A DNA stretch of 64,000 bases from Patiria pectinifera (lineage: Eukaryota > Echinodermata > Asteroidea > Valvatida > Asterinidae), in NCBI GenBank assembly GCA_029964075.1, contig CM057142.1:4851770-4915769 (forward strand), in the 5' to 3' direction. Under the pieces are notes generated by a model. That model was not told the origin of the DNA and made no database searches. It saw only the letters and a list, made by a program, of their open reading frames with translations. The translations under genes were made by a program, and so were the position numbers. Of the stretch, positions 41,401-53,800 are shown piece by piece. Positions within the stretch are counted from its first letter, which is position 1; each line of letters starts with the position of its first letter.

Positions 41401-43372
41401 TGGTGCGCGATTTTTTTTTCATACCACATTTTGGGTGCGTTCCATTTCGTGGCTTCCCGGATCCCCGAGTAACCCCGTGTATATATTATGTGATCTAATC
41501 AAACGCGCCCATTGTTGATGTTTGATTGTTTGCCTCCTGTGCATGCCTTGTAGCCAAGAGCGGGGGTGTTGGGGGTGCGGGGGAGAGAGGAGGGGCGCAC
41601 GCCCCCCCCCCCCTCAAAAATATTCGTCGCCCCCCCCCGGCCGCCGACAAGGGAATGTGTTACTCCTATAAGTTACCACGGTTAACGGGTTTAACAGAAA
41701 TTGCCCCCACTGTCTTATCCAGCCCCCTCCCCCCCCCCCCCCAACTTGCCATATGGTGAGAGCCCGGCTGCGCCAAAAATACTCGGTCTCTGGTCAGACC
41801 GAAGGCGGAATTGATGCTGCGACGCGGGGTTTTTTTTGGGGGGGGGGGTGTTTTTTTTCTTTTCCAAGCTTGAATTGTACAGACAAGGTGGGTACTATTT
41901 TGCTTTTTTGTGTCCTTATTATACATTGGTGTCCTCCATAATTTGCCTTGGTGCCCTTTATCATTTGCCTTGGTGCAATTTCCCCATTCCTTGGTGCTCC
42001 TTGGTACAAACATTTGAGGAGGTGCGGCAATAGAGGGCGCTGTTGTAGCTTCCGTGTAATTTGAAGGGGGAAAAAAGGTTGACGGGCATGATTAAAAATC
42101 GACTCGCGCGCTGACCAGAGACCGAGGTTGGTTTTTTTTTTGGCCTTACAGAGCATAAGTTATTTTCACATAACACGGTAAGTGAAATTACATCAAGCTG
42201 TAAACATTTCCATTCATAAACCTTTAGTTTAAAACTACCCGTTGTAAAGTGAGAGAAATGTTACTTTGGCGTGATTTTCCGCAGTGAATCTTGTAAAATG
42301 CGATCGGAAATACAATTTTCTGACAGACACGTTGTTGGATATAAATTATGTGGAGATGATCATGGTTTATCACAACTTGTCAACTTTGAAGAAAATGTTG
42401 AGTGTTCTCCTAAAGAATTTCGGATTTTGTTTGGTGCGATTTGTACCCAATACGCCACTTACCGGGTTTTTTTTTTAATTCGGACTACATTTCATGATAC
42501 TAACATTTTAGGACAGTTTTCCAAAGACCCCTTACTAACCGATAACCTAATAAGATCACGGGGTCTAAAAACGTTAACAAGGATACTTTTCAACGTCTGG
42601 GAGCAAGCATGGTCCACGGTCAATAGCGGCATTGGCATTATGGTTCTTTTAATCACCAGAGCTATATACAAGATAGTTTTTTTTGGGGGGGGGGGCATAC
42701 AGGTAGTTTGAATTTGACCAAATGGTGATAAAATTGCGAAAGCTAAATGGACACCGTCGTTAACTGAGATTAGAACATAAGTGTGTACTTGTTATCTAAT
42801 ACTAGACGGGATAAAACGAAACACCATCCGCTTTGTCCTGCAATGCGCACAAAATGGGCTACTCAATTAAAACGTGTTTAAAACAAATTATGTTAATTAG
42901 ACAAAGCATTAAAAGTAGGATATATAGTAACGTCCACACAACCATCTGGGCATTTTTGTTTTAATCATGCGAGAACGAATTTTGAGGGTCAGAATTTCGG
43001 GGGGGGGAACAAAAATCGAGCTGTTGAGTGCTACCTGTGAATCCTGCCGCAAATAAACCAGTGCATTGCATTCTGCGGACACTGCGGCGAGAAACATTGG
43101 TGACACACACACAACGTTTACCGTACATTGGTCTTTGTTTTTAATTGTTTTTTTTCTCTCTCTTTTTTTTCCCTGTTATTATTCGTCTGTTTTGTGTAAT
43201 GGCATGCCTGATACAAGCTATGCTTTTAAGGTTTTGCCACCTCTAGTGGCCTTTATATGTTTAAGTACTTATATTACTTTTTCATTTCTGTCATGAAGAG
43301 GAAATAAATGTGATTTTGATTTGACATTGAATGGACACGGTTGGAAATACGTATATATACGCCAGAGTTGTA
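41401..43372. other. Intergenic, repeat debris
   Basis: Long G and C homopolymers; an inverted pair TCGGTCTCTGGTCAG (about 41784) / CTGACCAGAGACCGA (about 42110); and a stretch of CCTTGGTGC repeats at about 41955-42005. No supported gene. Confidence 0.45.
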
Positions 43373-44242
43373 ATGAGGCGAGTCAATGACTCGGCACGAG
43401 TCCGACTCGCGTCACATTTTTTGACGATTCGACTCGACTCGAGTCCCAACGGGTTACTGACTCGACTCGAGTCACTGCGAGCAAATGACTCGACTCGACT
43501 CGGGTCACTCATCAGAAGAATCGACTCGACTCGAAGGCTAATAGCTTGCGAGTCCCAAAACTGCGAAAATATATTTGCAGTGACTCACGTTACATAATAT
43601 TCGCGTACTTCGCGTTACCGTCAAGTTGTGGTCTCTCATCGCGCACAAGCCGTATCAGGGACTCCCACCTCGTGGTTTTATTCCGAAAGCAGACTTTAAA
43701 CGTATTCCCAACTCTTGGTTATTGGCTCGGGCGATTTTTTAAGCGTTGGAGGGTTGATGGAACCCCGGCTAAATTTATATCGCGCTTTCAAAAATGAGAT
43801 ATAAGTAAAAACAGTTTTGTATGTTACAATTTGGTTTTGACGCCATAGCGTAATAATTATTCCAAACTCGAAGCCAAACCAGAGATAAAAACGAGGTTTC
43901 ACTTCTTCATATTTTTGCTATACGTAGATCTTTGGAGGAAACGACCAATCATGCTTTTTGGTACAATGCATGATTTTTCAAGTCTTAGGATCTTCAACTG
44001 GTGACTTGTGTTGCTTCTACCATTCTGTGATTTATTAGATTGTGTTCAAATATCAGTGACTCGAATTGACTCTAGCGTAAATTTGACTCTACTCGACTCG
44101 ACCACACACAGTGACTCGACTCGACTCGACTCGACTCGACCTCAGTCTTGCCCTAATGCATCGACTCGACTTGAGTCACTTCCTTAAAACGACTCAACTC
44201 GACTAAGTCACAAGATCCAGTGACTCGATCGTTACAACTCTG
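43373..44242. mobile_element. TIR element rich in GACTCGACTC repeats, about 870 bp
   Basis: Begins CAGAGTTGTAATGAG and ends CGTTACAACTCTG. Both subterminal zones are arrays of GACTCGACTCGAGTC-type units. Truncated copies at 51530-51640, 55774-55860 and 56130-56211 abut the F-box genes. Confidence 0.65.
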
Positions 44243-45270
44243 TAAATTCTGGAACTCTTGTTGGTCCTTTCATAAGGAAACGACTGTTCGGCCAGGGCAG
44301 AAAATGTATTATCATGGGAAAACAATCACTGTTAATGTACATGTATCACTGGTCTAAAAATGCTGCATTTGCGTAATTGTGCATAACGGTTAACAATCTT
44401 TCTTTTTTTGTATAGTAAATATGGCTGCAAGGAATATATTGTGACTTCTTTAGCATATGAAAATTGGAAAATCATCCAAATGTTCCCTATTCCTTATGTG
44501 CATGAACGTTCAAAACTGTTGGAGTTATATAACTTCAGCTTTAAATAGAGAGTGTAGTGTAAACCGGTATATGCACAAAAGACAAACTGTTTACGATGTT
44601 GAAAATACAAGTCTAAAATTCTAAAGTGGGTAGACACTATTCATGCCCATCCCAGTTCTGACTGAGGATGAAGCAATGGATAATACCAGTGCAGTAGCGA
44701 TTATAAAAATCATATGGGTGGATATCACTCATTGGAAATTTGGAACTAAAGCAGTTGACTAAGAGAATAGGGCTGTGTTATGTCCGACAAAATGGTTAAT
44801 CGCACGTCGTATTCCGGGTGTCAAAAACACCTGATTCCTTATCACGGTCATTTAATGACACTTTTGAATGGCAACTTAACTTACCATATTATGTCTTTTA
44901 TGATTTTAAACCGACCATATATGTTGGCTTCTAAAATAAGCTGCTAAGTCAAATCGTTCATACTGCCGGTTACATAGGCAAGAACTTATGATGCATTTTC
45001 AGTGCCATGGGGAAATGGTCTGATTAATTGTTTTCCGCCATTTTCTGTAACAGAAGACAGAAATGAACAGCGCTACTGGAGTGCTCATCTTCCCCTTATG
45101 GAAAACACACCATGCCATGGTTTTCCAAGGCTACTAGTCAATTGGCAACAGAGCCCGTTGCAAGACACTTCTGCGTCTACCTCACGGCGACCCAGAACGT
45201 CAACACCCACTATAGCAACCAGCCTAGTTCTGTGCGCGGCACACTATCTTGTCAGGAGTTCAGTTCTCTC
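44243..45270. other. Intergenic, no gene seen
   Basis: AT-rich, without clear repeats until about 45000. Confidence 0.45.
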
Positions 45271-45336
45271 ATTGAGAAAAAAACTTCCAGAGGAAACAAT
45301 CGACATCATCTTTCAGTCATGGAGAATCACGTAAAA
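45271..45336 (+). pseudogene. Possible tyrosine-recombinase retroelement fragment
   Basis: A short frame reads LRKKLPEETIDIIFQSWRIT then stop. PEE.IDII..SWR resembles the start of the core-binding domain of tyrosine recombinases in DIRS/Ngaro-type elements. The match is short and tentative. Confidence 0.3.
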
Positions 45337-45339
45337 AAG

Positions 45340-45381
45340 TCTCCTGATGACGAACAGAGCATACTGTTCGAAACGTCGAGA
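45340..45381 (+). ncRNA. Candidate type I hammerhead ribozyme
   Basis: Stem I TCTC (45340-45343) / GAGA (45378-45381); core CTGATGA (45344-45350); stem II GAACAG (45352-45357) / CTGTTC (45364-45369); GAAA (45370-45373); minimal stem III CG; cleavage triplet GTC (45375-45377). This is the arrangement reported for Penelope-like elements and retrozymes. One extra C (45351) follows CTGATGA, pairing with G45370 or unpaired. Activity is unknown. Confidence 0.5.
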
Positions 45382-46785
45382 AACCCCATGCGTACGGGAA
45401 GCGGTCATGGCCGCGGCCGCTAATCCTCATTGGAATGCAGCTGCCAGTTGTGGTATGCCGTGGCACACGGCTAGTGGGTAGTTCCACAGCTGCTGCTTTT
45501 GTGCAGTCCCGCTACCACACAAAGGCTGTGCAGTCATGCGGGCTACTTGCTCTATGTGTGGAGGAATGTCCCCATTACACCCCGTCCTTTTAAATCAACC
45601 GGTTCTTCTAAGAACCACGTACACAACTCACACAAAAAAGAGATACCACTCACATTGTGTTACAGTTCGACAAAATTAATGGTACGTTTCTGTTGTGAAC
45701 AAGTCCATTCCATTTATTTCTCTTTCAACTTATAGCTTTACAGTTTTAACCGAGCTGGCCGACGAAGGGGCCCAGTAAACATTGACACAGCAAGGTGTGC
45801 CAGCTTATCTTGAATAATTTGCATGAACAATAACACTACAAACCAGGCTTTCCAATACTTTTTGTTTCATCTCATTTGCTTTTGTCAATCCAGAGATAAC
45901 TCCAGTTTACTGCGGAACACAAAAATCGATCTTTGTTTCTTTTGCCAAGTTGCAATCTTTTGTGAGCTTCAAAACAGCATGGCACAGTACTCGAAACAAC
46001 TCTGCCCATGCATAAAAGTGGCACAAAATCGATTTTAGTGTATCGCACTAAATTGATTATATCTCAGAATTGACAAAAGCAAATAAGATCAAACAAACAC
46101 TATTGGAAAGCCCAGTCTTTGTTCTTTAATATTATGCCATGTAAGAATGACTTATTTTAAAATTTCATATTTAACCAATTTTTTTTCTGATTGTACCATT
46201 TTTTTTTTAGACGGGCTGTATAATTTAAGACCACAGTTTCCTCGCTACGCCACCACATGCATATGGGATGTTATAACGTAGGCCTATTATGCTCCGTTTA
46301 CATCCATAGTCTAGAACCCCTGAGTGAATGACTCTTAAACAATAAGTTACAAACTGGTATCGCTCATGAGTGGCTCGACAACAGGTCAACGCGCTCAAAT
46401 ATGGTTAGCTCATATTAATTTGACAATTGCTATTGGAAAGGCAATCTTTAATTTGCCATTACAGATTTAATTAAAACTTAAAAGTTGGGCAAACCCCAAC
46501 AAACTGTAATATTCTCAATGTACCGGCCAGATGTGTGTCGTCCGTACATTACTAGGTAAAATGTACATAATCTAGCGTACATATTATAAGCGTACAAAAT
46601 CTGAATGTGAAGATAATTCCAAGCTTTTCGTATTAAAGTTATGCAGCCCCACACAATGCGACAGGTACAGCGACCCTAGGCAGATGGCTGAGACAGGTTT
46701 GAGTCCAAAGTGGAATTAATATATCTGTTTTTAAATCCCACAAGTACAGCTTCAGATCGGCTTCAATTTCAGCAGCCAATACCAG

Positions 46786-47455
46786 GGCGAGTCCAAAAAA
46801 AACGGAACCCAAACCCCAAATAGTATATTTCATATTTTAAAAAAAATTTAGCACCAAAAACAATAATGACTGGAAAGGCAATTTCATAAGCTTCTTTCAG
46901 ATGAAAAAATTACTGAAATTGGTCAATCTGTTCAAAGAATATCACCATTTAAACACAATGACCCTAAAACCTGTCTCGTCCAAAAATGCGATTTCAACAA
47001 TCGTCGTCACAATTGTCTTCAAACATCACCAGCGATGAAATCTTAGTTTAAACGTTAACAATATGCAACAAATTCCTTTTGAAGGCCCGTCTTTTCAAAA
47101 AGTAGCTTTTATAAATCATATTGCTTGCCTAACCAGGGTTGTTAATCAAAATATTGTGTACTACAGTTGGTGACAGTTGTTGAAACAAGTATTCTGCGTC
47201 ATTTTCTTTGTCGTGCCAAACAGTCAAAACACCCAATAAATTGATTTTTTGGACGAGACAGGTTTTAGGGTCATTGCGTTTAAATGGTGATATTCTTTGA
47301 ACGGATTAAGCAATTTTAGTATTTTTTTCATCTTAAAGTAGCTTTTGAAATTGGCTTTCCAGTCATTATTATTTTTGGTGCTACATATTTTGTTAAATAT
47401 GAAATATGTTGTTTGGGGTTTGGGTTCCGCTTTTTTTTTACTCACCCTGTAGTAG
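46786..47455. mobile_element. Tc1/mariner-like MITE, about 190 bp TIRs (unit 1)
   Basis: CAGGGCGAGTCCAAAAAAAA CGGAACCC ... GGGTTCCGCTTTTTTTTACTCACCCTG. TA lies near both ends. A copy in unit 2 spans 53801-54460, and a diverged partial copy lies at 59500-59890. Confidence 0.65.
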
Positions 47456-47512
47456 GGGAACCCTATTGATAAAGGTAATTTTGCAAACAGCAGGAAGAAA
47501 TATTGGAGAAGA

Positions 47513-47817
47513 AAGGGCGGATCCAGAACACAATTTTTGGGGGGCCAAAAATTTTTTTGATCCCCCCTAAAAGTGGGTCAACAAAATTACGGCGTGGGGT
47601 ACGCCCGCTTAAGGGCCCCGAAAAAATTTTGGATTCTAGATGCTCTGTGGTGCGATCTGAGGCAATTTCTGACCACTTTAACCAATTTTTTATTTTGAGG
47701 AAAAAATGGTGGTGTACTCCTTGCCTGCCTTTATTGCGATGTCACAAAAGAAAAAAAAAATTGGTTTCGTTTTGGGGGGGCATGGCCCCCTTTGGCCCCC
47801 CCCCGGATCTGCCCTTG
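47513..47817. mobile_element. hAT-type MITE, present only in unit 1
   Basis: AAGGGCGGATCCAGAACACA ... CCGGATCTGCCCTTG, the same family as 29055-29366. Unit 2 has an empty site (GAAGAAACCCACAGAC at about 54520) without an obvious duplication. Confidence 0.75.
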
Positions 47818-48012
47818 CCCACAGACATAGTTTAATAGTTCTGTTTTAAGGAACAACGATCAATAGTTCATTTAAAGTGAATAAAATTGATTCAAATGTT
47901 AAACACACTGGTGTACATACTTTATTTTAGACATATTACACTGTCCTTAAGCCTTGAAGTCTCACGTCATTCCAAATGGAGGTAATGGTGAGGTAGCATC
48001 TAAAAAAAATAA

Positions 48013-48321
48013 ACGAGAGGAACGAAGTTTGATTAGGATTCTACCGATCCTTTACCGTATGAGGGATCGCGGGACACCCACCCTATGTTTCACTTGAGGG
48101 ACATGATAATGCTCCCCCACCCTGGTCATTGATACCAGTGTAACGTGTACATGTACTTTAAACACTGACGGTTGAACGGGCATGGTGCCCCTTATATGCG
48201 CGCAGACAGCTTTCTTTTCTTTGAATGAGTGGCTGAGCTTGTACCAAACAAGACAATCTCACGTGATCCCTCATTACGGTAAAGGATCGGTAGAATCCTA
48301 ATCAAACTTCGTTCCTCTCGT
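48013..48321. mobile_element. TTAA-type MITE, about 310 bp (unit 1)
   Basis: ACGAGAGGAACGAAGTTTGA ... TCAAACTTCGTTCCTCTCGT with about 55-bp TIRs. The unit 2 copy (54717-55030) keeps TTAA on both sides. Confidence 0.7.
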
Positions 48322-48865
48322 GTAATCTTTCGATTTTATTCAACCAAGAGAGCCTAAGCCCGTAGCAATGGACAGAAGGGATTATCTCCGAGGTACAATG
48401 GCCTGACTGGATGCTGACCAACAAGTCGTTTAAGTTTTTTAGGTACAGTGAATTGGGTGTAGAGAGCAAACTGGATTTTATTCAACCAAAACAGCCTTAT
48501 TCGTACCAAAAGGCAATGGAGGGGATGATCTTCTCCAAGGGTACAATGGATCGATGCTGACTAAGTCGTTAATGTTTCTTATAGGAAAAGGCAGAGAGTA
48601 AAATATTCGGGCTTATAGCGAGCGCAAGCTGTACGTCCGTAGTAATGGACAGGGGGTGAGTTTCTGATTGTAGGACGTGTGGGTCCTCCCCGGTATACCT
48701 ACATACAAACAATAAGAAACACTGACTATTTTTGAACTGTACATACCACCTAGGAATCCTAATGTTTAAATTCGAAGGTAACCTACTACCTACAAATATC
48801 AGGTCCGTATTTGTGAGGAATCTAGATGCCATTTACATAACACAAGATCAGCCAAAAAAAATCGC

Positions 48866-51290
48866 TTTTAAACACGTCGTATAAAATCGCTTCCGCCTGC
48901 ATTGCAGAGCGAGTTAAATCATGCCTCCCGTATATTATTCATGAAAGACAAAAATGTTTCATGGCTAATCGTTTTATTGGCGAAAATATTCGGTTGATGT
49001 ATGATTTACTGAATGTCGCTGACTCCAACAATATTCCGGGTTTATTTCTTTCTATTGACTTTGAAAAAGCATTTGACTCTTTTTCACATAGTTTTATTTT
49101 TAAAGTTACTTTATAACCAAGCCTCCTCCTCAGTTTTAGTCAATGGATTCCTTTCTGAATCATTCCAGATCGGGCGAGGTTGTAGGCAGGGGGATGGGTT
49201 AAGCCCTTATTTGTTCCTTTTGTGTGCAGAAGTTTTATCCATGATGGTATGTAATGTCAAAGAATTTAAGGGCATAAAGGTCGAGGGACGGAATTTCGAT
49301 TATCCCAGTACGCTGATGATACGGTTTTCTTTTTAAATGGTACCGAGAAGTCAATGCGGGCGGCTTTTAGAATTCTTGGCCTATTTGCTGGTATGTCTGG
49401 TTTGAAAATTGACGTTGATAAAATGGATGCCATTTGGATTGGTTCAATGACGGATTGTAGGGAGAAGCTTTGCGAAGAGATTAACGTGAACTGGGTCGAG
49501 GCCGAGCATACCTTTAAAATTCTTGGTGTTGAGTTCTCCACAGATCTTAAATCTCAATGGTTTTGTTAAATTACAATAAGATTGTTCCATCCTTACGTGG
49601 TCAAATTTTTAACTGGTCACAGAGACATTTGACTGTGCTAGGCAGAATTGTTGTTGTGAAATCATTGCTTTTGTCCAAACTTACTTACCTTGTGTTAACA
49701 GGACACGATCGTGTCGCTAGAAACCAAATAATCCAAGATTATGGTGGGGGGGGCTGCGAATGATAGATGTTCGGGCCTATATAGATGCTTTAAAAATCAC
49801 ATGGTTGCGTAGACTTTTCAAAGCAGATTCTTCATGCTGGTCTATACTGTGTAATTTGGTTTTTGGCGACACTCGTCTGTTTTTATTGGAAGGTGGCTCT
49901 GCTAAATTTGCTGGTACACAGAGAATTTATAACGCTTTTTGGTTGGACGTGTTTACTTCATGGTCTAACTTTACTCGGGTCCACGTGCACACAAGCAAAG
50001 TGGAGGTACTTAAGAGTTCTCTTTGGTTCAATGAAAATATTAAGGTTGGTGGGAAGTGTATTTTTTACAAACATTGGGAATGTAAAGGAGTTAGATTTGT
50101 AAAGGAGTTAGATTGACGAGAATGGTAATCTTCTTCATGGGCGCCGCCAGGATTTTTTCTAGAGGGGGCAAAATTTTTGGCCAAAAATGCTTGCATTTTT
50201 CAACATATTCTCGATTTATCAGTTTAAGAGGGGGGCAGGGACATGTTCCCCCCCCCCTCATTAAATTTACACCACTTTGTCTTCGCGCCTCTTTTTTTTT
50301 TTTCCTCTTTTTTTTCTTCTTCTTTTTTTTGCTTTTTCAGGGGAGGGGGGCAAGTGCCCCCCTTGCCCCCTCCTCGCTACGCCCATGATCTTCTTTCTCT
50401 CCACGATTTTAAGAATACTTATAACATACACACCAACTTTTTAGAGTATGGTGGGGTGTTGAGCGCTATTAAGTCATCGTTCAGGGATAATATGTCGGAA
50501 CACTCTCACATAAATTCTCCTTTTGTTCCGTTCAACTTTGAGGTACTTTTAAAGGACCAAAAGGGATCGCAAAAAACATACAACGTTTTAGTTTCTTCTA
50601 AACATGTGAAAAGGAAATTTGTGGACAAGTGGAACGTCAAACTCAATATCGACTTTGAAATATCGAAGTGGTCTTCAATTTTCAAAATTCCTTATTTGTG
50701 TACTGTTGATATTAAACTAAGATGGTTTCAGTTTAGATTAATCCATCGGATCCTAGGTACTAATTTGTTTTTGTTTAAGATCAATAAGAAGGACACTAAT
50801 CTGTGTACATTTTGTAATAATGAAGAGGAGACATTAGTCCATCTTTTCTGCACCTGTCCTCATACTATTTCATTCTGGTCCTCAGTATTTTCATGGATAA
50901 AGAAGAAGACCAATGTTTCAATTGCAATGGATAATGAAGTTCTTTTATTCGGTAACACTAATGTTAACAGCAAAATGATTAATCTCATATTGTTGATTTG
51001 TAGATTCCATGTGTACAAAATGAAAATGAATGAGAAACGCCCCTCACTTTTGGTTTTAAAAAGAGACGTGAAGAACTACTATTTGATGGAAAAACTAATG
51101 TTTTGCACTAACGGAGTCAGCTTCAAATTCTGTCAGAAATGGGACAAATTCTTGATATTAGGCCAAGGTTAATTTATTGTATTAGAATTTAAGTCTGTAT
51201 TTGCTTTATTTACACTGCTTGTACGTTAATTGCTTGTATGCTAAGAAAGAGAAGAGTGAACAATAAATAAGACTCCCTGGGGGAAAAAAG
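48866..51290 (+). mobile_element. 5'-truncated L1/Tx1-like LINE, broken
   Basis: Reverse-transcriptase pieces in shifting frames: LLNTSYKIASACIAERVKSC at the cut 5' end, LFLSIDFEKAFDS (motif A), GRGCRQGDGLSPYLFLLCAE (motif B) and YADDTVFF (motif C). The last long frame (50400-51172) holds a zinc-binding tail (CTFCNNEEETLVHLFCTCPH). Frameshifts and a MITE insertion make it inactive. Unit 2 lacks it. Confidence 0.85.
50135..50387. mobile_element. hAT-type MITE inside the LINE, 8-bp TSD
   Basis: CATGGGCGCCGCCAGG ... CTCGCTACGCCCATG between ATCTTCTT at 50127-50134 and 50388-50395. Without it the LINE frame continues as DENGNLLSLHDFK. Confidence 0.8.
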
Positions 51291-51529
51291 AGCAAAACTT
51301 TGCAAAAAATATTTGCAATGGCTTATGACGTTAGAATGTATACAAACGTGGTTTGATCAGTGTCTCCATTAGTTGAATGGCGATCAGCTGGCACCCCCGT
51401 TGTATTTTCATTAAGAGTCAAATGTGGTGTCACCACATGTAGTAGCCCAAATGCAAAATTAAAAAAGCCCAAAAAATGACTTTCTCTCTTGTGTTTATTT
51501 ATTGCATAGTGTTCAATTATTTGTGACTC

Positions 51530-51642
51530 GAATTGACTCGAGCTAAATACTTGACTCAACTCTCGACTCGACTCGAGTCATTTCTTTCAAATGACTCGAC
51601 TCGACTCGAGTCACAAAAATCAGTGACTCGTTACAACTCTGG
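51530..51642. repeat. GACTCGACTC element end beside the F-box gene (unit 1)
   Basis: Arrays of GACTCGACTCGAGTC ending GTTACAACTCTG, the terminus of the element at 43373-44242. On the minus strand this terminus supplies the last codons and stop of the F-box frame. Confidence 0.7.
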
Positions 51643-52113
51643 CAAATGATCGATGATCTTGCTACAGTCATTGCAAACGAAAGTTATTCCCGATTCCGCG
51701 ACAAACGACTCGGTGATGTGTTTCACTTGGCACCGACCCCGGGACCAGCCCCTCTCCAGGTGCCAGGCCTTCACGTACACCTCCTTCCAGTCACAGCTTT
51801 TGGTAATTGGTCCCTCTGCCTCGTCAAAACCGTCAACCGAAGGAGCTTGCGAGAATGGTGCAACGGTACAGCAATTGCTGGTCGTAGCACACGGGGCTTC
51901 GGAAGGTGAGCGTACTACACCAAAACGCTCCCAGTTCTTCAGCTTACATAGACTGGACCAGCAGTTGTCGTTGGAGGTGATCTGCTGCCATGCCTTGTTG
52001 GAAGCACCAAGGTGACACAGGTCTTCAGCAGAAAGGAAACTTAAGATTGTGGAAATCACCTCCACCGGTAAATGGTCCAGCGGATCCTGTCGGTCTTGAG
52101 GCGGTTCATTCAT
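51631..52113 (-). CDS. F-box protein, short, copy 1
   Basis: 160 residues from MNEPPQDRQDPLDHLPVEVI. The F-box is at about 11-55 (LPVEVISTILSFLSAEDLCH LGASNKAWQQITSNDNCW). It is followed by a tail with DWKEVYVKAWHLERGWSRGR, reminiscent of the segment after the F-box in FBXW-type proteins, and a CNDC pair near the end. F-box proteins bind SKP1 and recruit substrates to SCF ubiquitin ligases. No WD40 or LRR repeats are present, so it may be the first exon of a longer gene, a truncated copy, or a short F-box-only protein. The stop lies inside a transposon end. The 5' neighbour is a SINE-like repeat at about 52290. Confidence 0.75.
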   Translation of the reverse strand: MNEPPQDRQDPLDHLPVEVISTILSFLSAEDLCHLGASNKAWQQITSNDNCWSSLCKLKNWERFGVVRSPSEAPCATTSNCCTVAPFSQAPSVDGFDEAEGPITKSCDWKEVYVKAWHLERGWSRGRCQVKHITESFVAESGITFVCNDCSKIIDHLPEL

Positions 52114-52289
52114 TGCGCCGATATGTAGACGACACCATTGTTTTAAAGTCGAGTTTCTGTAACGACAAAAGTTGATTTGAAGTGAGTATCATTGAGAGTC
52201 TATACCGTTTTGCTTTAATATTCCGTCGGTGAACGTCAATTGCATAGCGTATTCCATCGGAAGCTTCGAAGACGTATAAATGCCGCGGT

Positions 52290-52380
52290 TTTGCCCTTCA
52301 CTGACGTAATGTTTTTATACTAGTGCTGTCACTGAGTATATACGGTGATTACATAAAAAGTGGGGGGCAAAACTCAATAT
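52290..52380. repeat. SINE-like repeat with inverted ends (unit 1)
   Basis: GGTTTTGCCCTTCACTGACG ... GTGGGGGGCAAAACTC, the family of 52-245. The unit 2 copy is at 56865-56945. Confidence 0.55.
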
Positions 52381-53800
52381 AAAATCTCTCACATAAGATT
52401 CGTGGCAGATATCGAAGCTGAGGGATTTTGCTTTACTTGGTACTTACTTGGTACTTGGTGGTTATCCTCTTCAGAACTCCTCGAGGAAGTATAACTAAGA
52501 GGCTTGGAGAGTGGCATTAACTAAATCAATGATTTAAATTGAATGTGCAGTCCCGCTACCACACAAAGGCTGTGCAGTCATGCGGGCCACTTGCTCTATG
52601 TGTGGAGGAATGTCCCCATTACGCCCCGTCCTTTTAAATCAACCGGTTCTTCTAAGAACCACACAACTCACAAAAAAAGAGATGCCACTCACATTGTGTT
52701 ACAGTTCGACAAAATTAATCGTACGTTTCTGTTGTGAACAAGTCCATTCCATTTATTCCTCTTTGAACTTATACTTTTACAGTTTTAACCTAGCTGGCCG
52801 ACGAAGGGGCCCAGTAAACATTGACACAGCAAGGTGTGCCAGCTTATCTTGAATAATTTGCATGAACAATAACACTACAGACCAGGCTTTCCAATACTTT
52901 TTGTTTCATCTCATCTGCTTTTGTCAATCCAGAGATAACTCCAGTTAATTGCGGAACACAAAAATCGATCTTTGTTTCTTTTGCCAAGTTGCAATCTTTT
53001 GTGAGCTTCAAAACAGCATGGCACAGTACTCGAAACAACTCTGCCCGTGCATAAAAGTGGCACAAAATCGATTTTAGTGTATCGCACTAAATTGATTATA
53101 TCTCAGAATTGACAAAAGCAAATAAGATCAAACAAACACTATTGGAAAGCCCAGTCTTTGTTCTTTAATATTATGCCAAGTAAGAATGACGTATTTAAAA
53201 TTTCATATTTAACCCATTTTTTTTCTGATTGTACCATTTTTTTTGAGACAGGCTGCATAATTTAAGACCACAGTTTCCTCGCTACGCCACCACATGCATA
53301 TGGGATGTTATAACGTAGGCCTATTATGCTCCGTTAACATCCATAGTCTAGAACCCCTGAGTGAATGACTCAGAACAATAAGTTACAAACTGGTATCGCT
53401 CATGAGTGGCTCGACAACAGGTCAACGCGCTCAAATATGGTTAGCTCATATTAATTTGACAATTGCTATTGGGAAGGGAATCTTTAATTTGCCATTACAG
53501 ATTTAATTAAAACTTCAAAGTTGGGCAAACCCCAACAAACTGTAATATTCTCAATGTACCGGCCAGATGTGTGTCGTCCGTACATTACTAGAATAAGTAA
53601 AACGTACAAAATCTGAATGTGAAGATAATTCCAAGCTTTTCGTATTAAAGTTATGCACCCCCACACAATGCGACAGGTACAGCGACCCTAGGCAGATGGC
53701 TGAGACGGGTTTGAGTCCAAAGTGGAATTAATATATCTGTTTTCAAATTTAAGTACAGCTTAAATTCAGATCGGCTTCAATTTCAGCAGCCAATACCAGG

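Larger units (their letters stand above)
45500..52427. repeat. Segmental duplication, unit 1
   Basis: From GCAGTCCCGCTACCACACAA to GCTGAGGGATTTTGCTTT, near-identical to unit 2 (52543-57005) over long stretches. Longer than unit 2 because it holds a LINE (48866-51290) and a hAT-type MITE (47513-47817). Confidence 0.85.
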
